A stretch of DNA of 64,000 nucleotides from Anodontia alba (Eukaryota > Mollusca > Bivalvia > Lucinida > Lucinidae): contig OZ024821.1 of assembly GCA_964016985.1 (NCBI GenBank), positions 91,440,093 to 91,504,092 on the forward strand, written 5' to 3'. Below the pieces are notes generated by a model, which saw nothing but the letters and a program-made list of their open reading frames with translations, made no database searches and was not told where the DNA came from. Below are positions 32,850-43,948 of the stretch, in pieces; the first letter of the stretch is position 1, and each line of letters starts with the position of its first letter. Made by a program: the position numbers and the translations under genes.

Positions 32850-33632
32850 CGACAGCCTATCCATCTGTGCAGTTTGGTGAGGACCTTTACTTCCGCTTAC
32901 AGAGTCATTGCATCATGTACAATCTATCGAGAGAAACAAGACTATCAGATTATGATTATACAACGTCGCCTCTACGTCGATGCATCGATAAATGTCATAT
33001 GCCCGCCCGCTGGGATAGCCCTACTTGTACCCACACGGTCCCAATACCCCTTTTTGAAAGTCGAGGCTCATTTAACATTGTAAGATGTTAAATGATAATT
33101 TCTTTGTTATAATAAATTCATTTACACCTAAATTGGCTTTCATTGTTAAAACTTATCTTCGTTTTTTATCTGTAACTAAAGTAACAAATATTCGTCATCT
33201 ATATTTTTCTCATCAAAATTCGACCCTTTAAGTCCATTTATGAGGAAAAGCAGATACAATCTGTGTTTTATGCTCCTGTCAAAAATGGCTACTATCATAC
33301 AGAAAGAATAATCATGATATAAATGTGTTTATGATATATGAATTTCCTTTTGAATATGTCCGTTGCCTGAGTGATGTTTCACCAGATATCCTATATGACC
33401 GATTTGACAAGATTTTCAACAAGTAGAATTTACCATAAGAGGGAGAAAATAGTTTTTCCCCCATCAAAGGCAAGTGAAAAGCCTGCTAGATATTTTTCTT
33501 CAAGAAAGCTGTGTCACTGAAAAAGTAAATTACTTTACCAGAATCACTTATGTATAATAATGCATCAGGCATTTGTAACCATTGCCCCGCCGCACTCACC
33601 CTATAATATCCGTGTGGAGTGTGAGGAAAATA
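32850..33632. other. Unassigned stretch
   Basis: I tried reading 33210-33430 as a decayed gene. Plausible peptide pieces exist in two frames (near 33225-33330 and 33310-33425), but they match no family I know. Confidence 0.35.
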
Positions 33633-33633
33633 T

Positions 33634-33670
33634 GTTTATTTATTTATTTATTTATTTATTCATTTATTTA
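33634..33670. repeat. (TTTA)n microsatellite
   Basis: About nine TTTA units with one CATT variant. Confidence 0.9.
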
Positions 33671-34544
33671 TACTTTTGCATTGTCCCCACCTCTGGCGGG
33701 GTTATAATTTCACTCCAAACTTAAAGAAGATTATAGCACCGGTTCAGAATCCCAGTGACCGGGTACAAATTGTGCGCGTTTTACAATTTGTTAGTCCTCG
33801 AAATGCCAGGATTCTAGCGGGTCCAAACATATAAACCTAAGTTCCGTTAACAAATTCGAATCCGGTTATCGAATTGTGCGAACTGTGTCTAATATTAGAT
33901 TATGGGATATATTATGAAAAGCTAGAGACTGACCCACGTAAAACAGATGTCATCAATTACAATAAGTTCATTAAGAAATACCAATCCTCTCTTACGTTCC
34001 TCTCTTACAGATAAAGAACATGACTATCTTCAAAGATTTGTAATGAAATTTAGTCAATTTTATGGATCAAAAGTTCACAAAAGTCCAACTATAACCACAA
34101 AATGCAATGATACCAGGCGTTCATTAGATTCCTGACCTGGGTGTATGCTGCTACATGTGTCAAGTTTTATGACGTTACGCTGCTCGTGGGTCGTGGGAAG
34201 GGAAGCTGGGATGGTGCGTGGTGTAAAATTTAGAATATACAAGCGTTGTCACAGGAACGTTAACATACGATAGCAGAGAATGCTTATATCAGATTGCATA
34301 TCCGAATAGTCTGATGGAGGCAATGGTAATTCCAGACACTGTTGAGTTTACTGGGGAAACTGAAAGTCCCGATCGGGCTATTGTCTGTGCCTTTGCTGTT
34401 CGCATCTGTTCTAAGGACACAATGATCATCGAATTTTACGGACGCAGGTGATCACAGATGGTTTTGATGGGTTCACATTTGATGCAGGTGTATGACAATT
34501 GTCATAATGCTGTGTACATGTATTGTTGGTTACAAGACATATGT
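33671..34544. other. Unassigned stretch
   Basis: I see no repeat family or gene. A 62-codon frame at 33947-34135 is unrecognised. Confidence 0.35.
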
Positions 34545-34778
34545 ACTACAACGTGAGAAAATGTAGATTCTGACATGTGCGCCCAGCGAAGACTCAAATC
34601 AGCCTGCGCTTCCGCGCAGTCTGGTCGGAGTCTTCGTTGTCCAAATGAAGAAACTTAGGATTCTTGGCTATCCAAATTGCGCCCTGCGAAGGTTCTGATC
34701 AGACTGCGCGAATGCACAGGCTGATCTGAATCTTCGCTGGGTGCACATGTACGTTTTCTGACAGTGTGGCGCATATGG
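34545..34778. mobile_element. M16 MITE, two complete hairpins
   Basis: TGTGCGCCCAGCGAAGACTC opens hairpin 1 (CAGCCTGCGCTTCCGCGCAGTCTG). GGCTATCCAAATTGCGCC links to hairpin 2 (CAGACTGCGCGAATGCACAGGCTG), then TTCGCTGGGTGCACATG. The outer boxes ACAACGTGAGAAAATG and ACGTTTTCTGACAGTGTGG are worn. Confidence 0.8.
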
Positions 34779-34998
34779 TTTAACTCTTTTGGTGCTAAAT
34801 ATCAGACGTCATTTGTCGTCTGTTTTTTTTTTTTTTTTTTAACAAACTGTCGCTTTCAAAGAAATCAATATGTAAAGTTGAAATACTGAATGTCAAACAG
34901 CGTAGATCCTGATGAGACGGCTCAGTATAAGCGTCTCATCCGGATCTATGCTTTTTGCGAAATTTTAGTATTATTGCCTTTGGAAGTGAAAGAGTTAA
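34779..34998 (+). mobile_element. M5 MITE, TTAA-flanked
   Basis: TTAACTCTTTTGGTGCTAAA opens and GGAAGTGAAAGAGTTAA closes it. The core reads CAAACAGCGTAGATCCTGAT ... ATCCGGATCTATGCTTTTTG. A T run lies at 34825-34842. Confidence 0.85.
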
Positions 34999-35765
34999 AA
35001 CTCGATGTCAGAATTTGGATAAACTCCCACCAATAATGGACCATAATAGTAAGACTACATGAGAAATCAACATATGATACGATTCACGGTCTAATTAGAA
35101 TAGTGAAATAAAATCTGCTCCAACGTAAGGAAATTGTCTTCTCAAATGCAGGCAGTGACCTCCAGGATCAGTCTGTGAATTCGGTTATTCTGATCAACGT
35201 CATCACTGTCCGTTATAGAATCGCCTGATACTAAAATTTATTCATTAATATAGAATATTCTGATCATGCTGATCTGGATCTTCGCTGTTTACGTATGACA
35301 TAAGGTCCCTTTTCACACGTTTCGGCCCAAATGTTTACTATGGGCCAAAATTCACACATGCAGATGTATCTGCCGCCTCTGGATCCCTGCTTCCGTTGGC
35401 GCCCGTCATTAGTACAGAGATCCCCGGCAAAACATTGTCACTTTGAACTTTTTTTCTGCTTTCCTGTTGTACTCCTTGCAGGAGTATTGAAACGGAAATC
35501 CTTAAAACACGACTGTCGTGTTTAAGTGTTTTTAAGACGATTGAGTTACAAGAATCAAACCAGGCTTACTAGGCTAAAATATTATGTATGGTTAAAAAGT
35601 GGAAGTATTTGGCTACAAAATTATACTGGTATCCAAAACAATAATGACATTTGTCATCAGTAATTCAAGGCAACTTTTCGCTTGCAACACACTCTTTCTA
35701 GGTTGTAACAGTTTCTCAGCCCTTTGCCATAAATATTCGGGCAGTCACAGTTGAGAAAACAGTAT
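34999..35765. other. Unassigned stretch
   Basis: Only short CTGATCTGGATCTTCGCTG-type fragments near 35270 recall M16. No gene is recognised. Confidence 0.4.
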
Positions 35766-35767
35766 AC

Positions 35768-35966
35768 TAGCGTAGCCAGAAGGGAATTGTTTTTACACAC
35801 ACCCAAGCTATTCTTGGAGGAAAGAAGGGAGCAAATTCTTTCTTTTAAGAGTAGCTTTCATGGCACAGAAGCAAAATATTTTATTTTGAAATCTGTCTAT
35901 TGTAAATATTATTTTCTTACGCATATTACGCACATGCGTTATGTGCGTAATGGTCGCTACGCCTAT
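35768..35966. mobile_element. M14 MITE with K4 half-core
   Basis: TAGCGTAGCCAGAAGGGAAT opens it and GTCGCTACGCCTATG closes it. The inner palindrome TACGCACATGCG precedes the right end. One K4 arm (GGGAGCAAATTCTTTC) remains. Confidence 0.7.
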
Positions 35967-36532
35967 GGACTAGAACCAGATCAAACTGCTTCTAAAGTCT
36001 TAAAACATTTACCATGAGTGGACACTTCTATAACAACCTTTGGACCAGTATATTTCCAATAGCAGGGTGTCTAGTGAGTTTTTGTTATAATTATGTTTTA
36101 TAGAAATTCCTGTAATTAATGAGAACAGTGTATTCCCTGATTAGGCTTCGCGTTCTGCGGCGTCTGATCTGGGTCTCCGTTGTTTGCCAATTTGGGGGTC
36201 TCCCGACTAAAATTGGTTAAAGAAGCAGCTTGACCTGCGCCTGTTTAGGAAAAACTTGATAAATGTTTTATTTTGTAGTTGCCGAGCCAGGATTTTCTCT
36301 GTGTTTAGGTAGGTCTCTCCAGAAGTCCAAAATATAGCCCCATTTCTGTTCAGAATGTCGTGAAATTAGCTTGTTTCAAGAAGAACAAAAATGGTAGCCC
36401 TGTCTCGGAATTTGTTATGGCGATATGCCGAATGGCATTCTTATCCAACTGGGAGGTTAGTCTCTGGACCTTACCAATATCCTTTTCAGAAGACAGTATT
36501 TGACTATGTCACCTTTTGTTTGCTTGTGTTGA
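35967..36532. other. Unassigned stretch with a K1 hairpin fragment
   Basis: At 36126-36188 AACAGTGTATTCCCTGATTA and GGCGTCTGATCTGGGTCTCC are worn K1 arms. Nothing else is recognised. Confidence 0.45.
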
Positions 36533-36692
36533 TGTTTTACGGCCCAGTCAACCCAATGGGGTCATGTCGAGCGTGTTCAATCTACCTAGCCACACTTTTA
36601 GTGGACAGGCTTAGTCCTCTAAACAGTTAACCAGTATTGTGCACATTCCTTCGCCAAAAACTGACAACTGCTCTTCTTGAATCAGCGGAATG
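36533..36692 (-). mobile_element. SINE S1, 5'-truncated
   Basis: This is the reverse complement of the S1 body: CAACCCAATGGGGTCATGTC, GACAGGCTTAGTCCTCTAAA and CTTCTTGAATCAGCGGAA. The tRNA-like head is missing, as expected of incomplete reverse transcription or a later deletion. Confidence 0.8.
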
Positions 36693-37362
36693 ATGCCACG
36701 TTTTGTTTTAAAAGATCATAAGTCAACCAAGTGGACATATAACGTTTATAAAAAGTCTAAAAAAAACATCATGTGCCCGCTAAAAAGCTCCAATTTAGAA
36801 TGTGTTTTTATTCCGTATGTCAGAGTGTATTTCTTATACTTGTATTTTCTATGATTTTCCCATATTAAATGCTGCAAAGAATTTGATTAAAGATAATTAA
36901 ACGTCTGTCTTCATGGGTTTTACAATTTTCCCATGCCGTTTCTGCATTTTTATGCTATCCATTCTATTAAAGTTCAAAATCACTTTCGGCATTTTTAGGA
37001 CATTAAATTTATTTCACTACGATCGATCGTTGAAAATATATATTTCCGTGATATTTAATAGGTTTATGTTTTTTCTGGTCATAAATAGTGACCAAGGGGT
37101 TCCAAATTTATATGCACATCTGCTTCAGGGGCCGTCTCGATATCTTCAACTGAAGACCAGCTTAGTAACGAAATCGCAACTGGGGCTCTCTGTTCAAGCT
37201 TATCGCTTTACAGAGGACAATAGGTGTTCGCCAAGGTGACATTCTACCGCATGTTTTATTGTCATATTGTTTAATCCTACAAGGGCCTCACTATAATTAT
37301 TGACCTAAAGTCTGTCCTTAAACTGACCCTTCTACTCGTTACACCTCAAGGGTAACCAAAAT
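36693..37362. other. Unassigned stretch
   Basis: No repeat or gene is recognised. A 108-codon frame at 36913-37239 is hydrophobic at its start but unfamiliar. Confidence 0.35.
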
Positions 37363-37600
37363 GAGCCGCAAAGTCAGGAAACGTACCTTCTGACATGTTC
37401 GCCGTACGAAAACTCAAATCTGCCTGCGCATCCGCTCAGTCTGATCAGAGCCTTCGTTGTCCGCATGAAGAAACTTTGCAGTCATGGCAATCCAAAATGC
37501 GCACCGTAAAGATTCTGATCAGACTGCGCATTCGCGCAGTCTGATCTGAATCTTTACTGGGCGTCCATGTCTAAAGGTGCGTTTTCTGACATTGCGGTTC
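37363..37600. mobile_element. M16 MITE, near full length
   Basis: The ends AGCCGCAAAGTCAGGAAACG and CGTTTTCTGACATTGCGGTT are good inverted repeats. Both hairpins are present; the second (CAGACTGCGCATTCGCGCAGTCTG) is perfect. Confidence 0.85.
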
Positions 37601-38018
37601 AAATGGGTTTGTTTGATGAAAGAAACCAGTCTCGGTCATTCAATTTGTCTTTATTTTATTGCTAATCGTCATGGCTGTAGATTGTCAACCGTAAAACCTT
37701 TCAGCAGGCAGTTAAGGAATAAAAGTGACCTTAATAATTATGAACCAGAGCTCAGAGTCACTGAAAATTGCTGTATTTATCATATATTCTCATGTCCTTA
37801 GTGACATTTATGTTTTTGTACAAGTTCACTGTCAAATAAATCAGTTGTTGCCCCGTTTTTCAGGGCATGTCAAATGTCATTAGATACCAGGACATAAATT
37901 ACTTGGAAACTTATGCGTATCGAATTTTAGACTATATCGTGCAATAAAGAGCAAAACCAAATAAATGGAATGTATGTTTCAATACTCAATAATTGCCTTA
38001 ATCTTTACCACACTCAAG
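37601..38018. other. Unassigned stretch
   Basis: I see nothing recognisable. Confidence 0.35.
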
Positions 38019-38125
38019 ACGTTAGCAGACGACAAACTGAAGATATTTTTATAAATTTTTCTCAGAGAATAGGCTTTGACATTGCATGCAAATTGTCTCC
38101 TAAGGAGACTTAGCATGCCATAGGT
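38019..38125. mobile_element. M11 fragment
   Basis: GACGTTAGCAGACGACAAAC, then AATAGGCTTTGACATTGCATGC and CTCCTAAGGAG: the left arm and half of K3. The right arm is lost. Confidence 0.65.
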
Positions 38126-38155
38126 TTGTGGATGAAATCAATGTCTATATCTATA

Positions 38156-38158
<3 letters not shown>

Positions 38159-38194
<36 letters not shown>
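38159..38194. repeat. Poly(A) tract
   Basis: An A run of about 35 bases after TATCTATATC. Confidence 0.95.
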
Positions 38195-38197
<3 letters not shown>

Positions 38198-38236
38198 AAA
38201 TTAAGATTTGTTTACAAATAAAACAATGTTGAAAGT

Positions 38237-38465
38237 TTAACACTTGTCATGTTGAATAAATTAAGATGCTTTGAATAAATTAAGATGCTGCGCACATTTC
38301 TAATTGTCAGCCAGTCAGATTGCTTGATCCAGGTTGTTGATACAGATTCTCATAATGACAAACAGCGCAGATCCAGATCATTTGGCTTCGTCAGAAGCCA
38401 ACTGATCTGGATCTACACTGTTTGCAAAGGCGGGGCATATCCGGGTTAAGCAGGACCAGGGTTAA
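38237..38465. mobile_element. M7 MITE with K1 core, TTAA-flanked
   Basis: TTAACACTTGTCATGTTGAA and AGCAGGACCAGGGTTAA form the ends. A short internal tandem duplication (TGAATAAATTAAGATGCT) distinguishes it from the copy at 6826. The hairpin GGCTTCGTCAGAAGCC centres the core. Confidence 0.85.
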
Positions 38466-38629
38466 TACATGTATATGCGACGTGGGGAAAGCGGTTTTAC
38501 TTTTCGAGTGTTCCTTATTCAGAAAAAAAGATCAGACTAAGGGAAACTTGGACAACATGTCCTTCTAAATTCCCAGCTGAAATTAACTTTTTTGTCATAA
38601 ATGTAATGGCATTACAAAATAGAGCTATT

Positions 38630-38790
38630 GTGGCATAAGAAAGATGCAGATTTAGATCATCCTGCGCATGCGCAAAGTATCATCCTGGCCTTTGCTCTCT
38701 ATTCATACATTTTCTAATACCGGTATACAATGATTCTGTTAGTGGACAATGAATGCTCTGATCAGACTGTGCGGATTTCACAACACAGTG
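38630..38790. mobile_element. M17 fragment
   Basis: ATCCTGCGCATGCGCAAAGT, GGCCTTTGCTCTCTATTCAT and AGTGGACAATGAATGCTCTG follow M17 order. The hairpin arm and right end are missing. Confidence 0.65.
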
Positions 38791-38797
38791 ACATTAT

Positions 38798-38890
38798 GTT
38801 AGTCTTCCGCAGACCATTACCCTTCTAAAACAGGGCTCTATTCCAAAACTCTTTATTTCCTTTTAGAGAAAACCCCTTTTCAGAACGGAG
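38798..38890. mobile_element. Worn M13 MITE
   Basis: CCTTCTAAAACAGGGCTCTA and CTTTTAGAGAAAACCCCTTTTC are the arms. The K4 stem is deleted. Confidence 0.5.
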
Positions 38891-38941
38891 AAATAAACAA
38901 TTTTAGCAGAGATGACTTCCCTGAGACTGTATCTAGTCCCG

Positions 38942-39157
38942 TTAATCCATTTGTGCCAACCGTCCCCCAAAAGGGACATCAGCAAACAGTGCAGGCTGCA
39001 GAACGCGGCGTCTGATCATGGTCTACACAGTTTGCATTAAATACAGGGATTTCTAGAAAACGTGGTTATTAGGAAAACTAAACAGACATCCCTCTTCTTA
39101 AAATGGACCCGTCCAAAGAGTTGAAGTAGAAGAGTTCATACGGCATAAATGGGTTAA
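38942..39157. mobile_element. M6 MITE with K1 core, TTAA-flanked
   Basis: The ends TTAATCCATTTGTGCC and GGCATAAATGGGTTAA are inverted repeats. AAAAGGGACATCAGCAAAC precedes a shortened K1 hairpin. Related copies lie at 40268 and 59253. Confidence 0.8.
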
Positions 39158-39812
39158 ACTTTTCCGTGGACATTTATTTTTAATACTGCTTTTCCACAGG
39201 ATTCTGACAGCTAGTTATACATGTATCGGTATTGTCGTGTTGAAATTTAGAATCTCCAATTTTTCTTTAGAATTATTATTATTTTGAAGGCAACTCATTT
39301 GTCAGCCACGCCCCTTTGTCACATTTGATATTTGAGTTATCACCTGGACATTGAAAAAAATATTAAAAAATAAATGAATTTGACAACCATGCTCAAATGT
39401 TCTATTACTATTATATTCAACTTCCTTTTTAAATTAATGTTAATTTTTTACAATGTAAAAAATAAGAAAACGTTCATTTTAAATTGACATCCGAGTCGGA
39501 AAGACGCTGCCAGTAGTTGTAAGAAACCGGAAAAAGAAATCGAGAACCCGTCATTAAAGTATTCATCCGCCTAACAGGACAGGTTTGTAAAAATGATTTG
39601 AAGAAAATGAAACTGACATGATATGAGAACTGGCGCTAATTTTCAAAATTATTCTGGTTACACTGATTTTAATTAAGACCTCTGGATACATTCAGCATAC
39701 TTCAGCAAGAAAAGTTTGTTCAACTAGGCGAAGCTGATCACTGGCGTTGTTGCTAACAATACTGGTTCCCACACAATTAATTTGAACGGAATTTGGATGG
39801 GAAATTCGCTTC
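39158..39812. other. Unassigned stretch
   Basis: AT-rich with short A runs. No gene or repeat is recognised. Confidence 0.35.
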
Positions 39813-40008
39813 TTAACGTTTAGCATGATGGGTAAAAAATCAGCAGACGACTCTTTTCAACATTCATCTCATTTTTCCCCCAGAAAGTGGGCTTTGACAT
39901 TTCGCAGGAGACGATTTGTATGGGATGTCAAGGCCTATTCAATGGGAAAATTAAGAAAAATGCCATCAATTTGTCATCTGCTGAATTTCGCCCATAGAGT
40001 GTTTAGGG
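39813..40008. mobile_element. M11 MITE
   Basis: TTAACGTTTAGCATGATGGG opens it, with TCAGCAGACGAC and GTCATCTGCTGAAT as inner arms. The K3 stem is shortened (GGCTTTGACATTTCG / GATGTCAAGGCC). Confidence 0.8.
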
Positions 40009-40189
40009 TTGATAAAATTCGTTTCACTTCATCGTAATTATATTCAATATTTTGACACTGCCTTACCGTACTTATTCTTACATCTGAACAAGTCAGTTAA
40101 ACAACTTGATGATGCTGGTGGAATAACAAAGAGTGCAGAGTCAGATCAAAACTTTAGAGGGTCTGAAAACGCCATTGTTTCCGCCATTG

Positions 40190-40500
40190 TTTTAAAGGGA
40201 GACAACTTTAGTGTCAACTTTTTCGCTTTCCTGTAGACCAATCCCCTTTTATAAATGGGGTCTACTCTTAACCCATATATGCCTAGTGTCCCATAAAAGG
40301 GACATTGACAAACAGTCTAGTCCCAGATCAGACGCTGCATAATGCGGCGTCTGATCTGGGTCTGTACTGTTTGCATTAAGTTCAGATCTTTCTACCAAAC
40401 ATGACAATAAAAATAACTAACCAGACACCCCTTATGTAGAACATTAACCTTTCTACACGGCATAAATGGGTAAAAGAAAAGACTAAGCTCCTAAGGGGAT
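40190..40500. mobile_element. M13 MITE split by M6
   Basis: The left half ends ATGGGGTCTACTC and the right half resumes TAAAAGAAAAGACTAAGC, matching the M13 arm GGTCTACTCTAAAAGGAAAG once the M6 element is removed. M6 is therefore the younger insertion. Confidence 0.65.
40268..40473. mobile_element. M6 MITE with K1 core, nested
   Basis: TTAACCCATATATGCC opens it and GGCATAAATGGGTAAA closes it. K1 is well paired (CCCAGATCAGACGCTGC and GCGGCGTCTGATCTGGG). The right TTAA has lost one T. Confidence 0.82.
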
Positions 40501-41278
40501 AAAAACAATGCTGACAGTTACCTCCCCTGTAAGTGTATCCATTCTCTGTAAGTCGAGTGACCGAACACAAGTATGGTTATAATACATTGTAAGTGCGTCT
40601 TATCATAGCTCGATCACTGATTTTACATGTTTGAATTTGGGTTTAATATGTGTTTGTGTCAGACAGTTTTTATACCTCTTTAAAAATACATAAATTTCAC
40701 GCTCGTCATGAAAAATGTATCAAATGGAAATGAAACATGTCAGGTGTTGTCCCAGCAAATACAGTTGGTGTAATGTTTCAAGAAAGGCATGAAAATTGGT
40801 ACTACGTTTGCCATAAACTTTAGTTACGTGCATTTTTACTTCAGTATTAAACTTTGACATAACTATACCGAGAAACCAGTGTAATGTAATATTTAAGGGT
40901 TTCGGAGGCCGTTGTGTGTGTGTGTGGGTGGGTGCGTGGGTGCGGCCGGGGGGGGGGGGAGGGGTGGAGTGGGGGGGGGGCGGAACAAACAAATATGTGT
41001 TCTGCTTCCCTACTGGATACTTGTAAAGCATAGTGAAAACTATGAAAACTCTCAAGTACAGCAAATCCCCTTACAATTATTTCAAACTTAAGAGCGTGAT
41101 TTTCGAAGGCAGCCGTGTCCTTCCAGTTAGTCGCATGTACAGTTATAACATGAAGAAATGTTGTTTATGGAGTGATGTGGTAAGCTTAGTGACAGCTGTG
41201 AACTCTTTCCGAGTCTGGCTGCCTGTAATCGCTCTGAGAGTCTTTTCCTGACCTAGATTTTCGGTAGAATAAAATGTG
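40501..41278. other. Unassigned stretch with a G/GT-rich tract
   Basis: 40912-40983 is GT-rich, then G-rich with runs of nine or more G, compatible with G-quadruplex formation. No gene is seen. Confidence 0.5.
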
Positions 41279-41495
41279 AGGCGCCAAGCCAAGAAAAGGT
41301 GTCTTCGAACATGCGCAGAATGCACACATTCGGATTCATCTCGCGCACGCGCATAACTCATCCGGGCCTTTACTCTCCATTGATACATTCTATAGTGAAA
41401 AATGATTCTGTTTACGAACAGCGAAGGCCTCGAGTCTGATCAGGGCCTTCGATGTCTGCCTATGACCCGAGGGCACATTTTCGTTTGGCGCGTCC
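41279..41495. mobile_element. M17 MITE
   Basis: The ends GGCGCCAAGCCAAGAAAAGG and GGCACATTTTCGTTTGGCGC are inverted repeats and define the family terminus. The hairpin is short: GCGAAGGCCTCGAGTCTGAT / CAGGGCCTTCGATG. Confidence 0.8.
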
Positions 41496-41533
41496 AAAAT
41501 GATAACCTACAAGCGAACACCATATTCGTGTGT

Positions 41534-41617
41534 CCCAGTAATAGCATTCTATATAAATTTATATCGGGCCATGAATCTGTCGGGCGAATTACGGTCCATT
41601 GTAGATTTAAGTAGAAT
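41534..41617. mobile_element. Degenerate M1 MITE
   Basis: CCCAGTAATAGCATTCTATA opens it and GATTTAAGTAGAAT precedes the next M1. The core GGGCC...GTCGGGCGAATTACGG is eroded. It abuts a fresh M1, so the two lie head to tail. Confidence 0.65.
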
Positions 41618-41724
41618 CCCAGCTAGCATTCTACGTAAATCTAAATCGTGCCGTCATCGGCCCGTCAGCTACCCTGACGGGCCGATGACGGCCCGATATA
41701 GATTTACGTAGAATGCTGACTGGG
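41618..41724. mobile_element. M1 MITE, AT target duplication
   Basis: CCCAGCTAGCATTCTACGTA ... TAGAATGCTGACTGGG with GATGACGGCCCGATATAG, the TACGTA/GATGACGG subtype shared with 51149 and 62587. AT lies on both sides. Confidence 0.9.
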
Positions 41725-42195
41725 ATGCAAACTGGGATACGACCGACCTGTCTAGGAGCCCACAACCGCTAAAACGGTTGGCAAGAGCTGCTGAAACTGC
41801 TGTCAGGCGAGAGAACATCCTCTTATATAATTTAACAGTGGGTGAAGCGACAGCTGATACTCTTTCATATCAACAAACACATAAAGTAAGCTACTTTTTG
41901 TTACTTTCCTATTCAACTGTTCAGTTTCAAACCTTTTTGTCCTTCCGCACTGATGAATAATCACAAATGTGGTATCGCCGCTGGGTTTTATTTATCCTAC
42001 AACAACCAAATTAGCGTGTCACATGAAACCTGACCGTAAAATTACTTTGTTCAAATGCAGCAAAACATTTACTATAGCAGTCAATAGTATTATTAGACTC
42101 ATCTTAGATCTTGTATACTGAACTCCTACCTTTATTATTATTACGCGCCAGAGTAAAAACAGTGACCGCACTTCTTGTCTCGACAACTGGCGGTG

Positions 42196-42383
42196 TAGAC
42201 TGGCTCCAGTCTCCAGTGACTAAATATTTTTCTCATAATCCTGTTTGATAATCCACTAAAATAAAACCAAAAAATATATATATCATGACTATAAAGGCTG
42301 ATCACTAGTGACCAGCCTTTATAGTCATGATATTACTTTGGTTTTATTTAAATGTTTTGTCACTAGAGACTGGAGCCAGTCTA
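42196..42383. mobile_element. M2 MITE, 9-bp target duplication
   Basis: This 188-bp element has ends TAGACTGGCTCCAGTCTCCA and its complement, with a GGCTGATCACTAGTGACCAGCC centre. CTGGCGGTG occurs at 42187-42195 and again at 42384-42392. Confidence 0.92.
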
Positions 42384-42489
42384 CTGGCGGTGAAGAAGTA
42401 CGAGTGACATAAGACACTGAATCGCATTGACTAAATGCTAAGCCCAATTAAGGGGTATCGATACACATTCAAGAGAGCAACTCTATCAA

Positions 42490-42640
42490 AATGGTATTTG
42501 CCGCCCTTCTGAAAAGGGATCTCCTCTAAAAGGGTCTACATTTCACAAAGCCTTCTAAAAAAGCATCTACTCAAAAAGAAAAGGATTTTTTTCTTTTTAA
42601 TATAGACACCTTTTTAGAAGACTTGGTGTGTAGGACAGTT
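42490..42640. mobile_element. M13 MITE, complex
   Basis: Two sets of GGGATCTCCTCTAAAAGGG and GCATCTACTCAAAAAGAAAA arms suggest one M13 within another. The K4 stem is reduced. Confidence 0.6.
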
Positions 42641-42647
42641 AAACAGG

Positions 42648-42892
42648 TCCCGAGGTTATAAAATGTTTTTCATGCTCAACTCAGATGAGCATGAAATTTT
42701 TCATGCTAATAGATCTCAAAATACTAACAATTGCAAATTCTTTCTTGCTAAACATAGCCAAGCATGACATTTTCTCTGCTAATAAATATGAAAAAGCCAA
42801 ACTGTTGTTGGCATTTTCATATTTATTAGCAGAGAAAATTTCATGCTCAGCTGAGTTGAGCATGAAAAAAGTTTTATAACCTCGGGGCCATG
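42648..42892. mobile_element. M15 MITE, uninterrupted
   Basis: GGTCCCGAGGTTATAAAATG and TTTTATAACCTCGGGGCC are the ends. CAACTCAGATGAGCATGAAA pairs with TCATGCTCAGCTGAGTTG. The AATATGAAAAAGCCAAAC and GGCATTTTCATATT arms form the central hairpin. Confidence 0.85.
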
Positions 42893-42904
42893 AAGGAGGT
42901 AACT

Positions 42905-43115
42905 CTGTCTTAATGGTATTTGCCTCTCTTCTGAAAAAGGATCTACTCTAAAAGGAAGTAATTCTTTCCCTTTTCAGAGTAGACACCTCTCAAGCATAAA
43001 AGTAAACAGTAAACTGTCAAAATGGTATTTGCCCCACATGGGAGGGAAATTATTTCCCTGTAAAGAAGAACCCTTTCCAGAAGGGGCTCGGTGTGCAGGA
43101 AAGCAAACAGGAAGT
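42905..43115. mobile_element. M13 MITE, two partial copies
   Basis: CTGAAAAAGGATCTACTCTA with CTTTTCAGAGTAGACACC, then GAGGGAAATTATTTCCC with CCTTTCCAGAAGGGGCTCGG. The stems are short. Confidence 0.65.
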
Positions 43116-43283
43116 CACGAAAGTTGTATTCTATGTAAAAAAAGGAGGAAAACTACCAAGTATATCAAATCTCCTTAAGCCTGCACACCCGCATACGTAC
43201 TATGATGCGCAGAGAGCATGAAAACAGGAAAACAGGATAGCATTTTGAGTGCGCATATGTCACTTACGAGTACGTAACAGGTG

Positions 43284-43319
43284 TGTTACATATGCGTACA
43301 ATTGTACGCATACGTAACA
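43284..43319. repeat. TACGCATACGTAAC palindrome
   Basis: TGTTACATATGCGTACA and TTGTACGCATACGTAACA are imperfect complements. The same motif recurs three times at 44436-44565. Confidence 0.8.
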
Positions 43320-43721
43320 TTACATATGTGTATGAGTGTCACATGTCGAATTTAAATCGTGTGCAAACAATACGAAATCTTCACGTCTTATAAAATAGCA
43401 AAGAAACATCGATACACTTGGATTGTGTAGACTAGACGTGGCGACTGATCAGGATCTATACTGTTTGCCTCTCATTTTGTCCCATATCATTCTAAATGGT
43501 GTAAAGCCTGATCAGATGTTATAATAGCAACATGCGGCTAATATGGGTCTACACTCCTCTCATGCTATACTAATGCCCTTTTTTCACGTCACAGCTCATA
43601 TTCGAGCGTATGTTCGCTTACAGCAAATTTCCATTGTCAGAACAAAGGATAAGGTCGGTTAACGTGTACTAGTAACAACAGTTACACCAAATACGGACAC
43701 TGATCCTTAAATGCCAGTGGC

Positions 43722-43948
43722 GTAGCCAGAACGGAATTATTTGTACGCAGATCCAGGCAAACTCTTGAAAAAGTATGTCTGGAAGCTCTTCTAAATTAGG
43801 GGCTACTCTTAAAGGAAAGAATTTGCTCCCAGAGGGAGCAAATTCTTTCCTTTAGGAGCAGCCCCTAATATAGTCACTTTATTGTAAAAATGTTTCTTAC
43901 GCATGGTACGCACATGCGTATATGCGTAATGAGTGCTACGCCTATGAA
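43722..43948. mobile_element. M14 MITE carrying an intact K4 hairpin
   Basis: GTGGCGTAGCCAGAACGG opens it and GAGTGCTACGCCTATG closes it. Inside is a long hairpin (43796-43868): GGGGCTACTCTTAAAGGAAA ... CTTTAGGAGCAGCCCC with AATTTGCTCCC/GGGAGCAAATT. The K4 core is otherwise typical of M13. Confidence 0.8.

Larger units (their letters stand above)
42067..43235 (+). repeat. Segment R1, copy 1
   Basis: TTTACTATAGCAGTCAATA, CAGAGTAAAAACAGTGACCG, GAAGAAGTACGAGTGACAT and GGAAAGCAAACAGGAAGTCA occur in this order both here and in 44728-47475. Each copy has different insertions. Bases 42155-42160 (AAAAAC) correspond to the empty site of the foldback element. Confidence 0.75.

Noticed and set aside
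33210..33430. Decayed coding sequence
   Set aside because: Peptide-like pieces exist in two frames, but I recognise no family and cannot separate this from chance.
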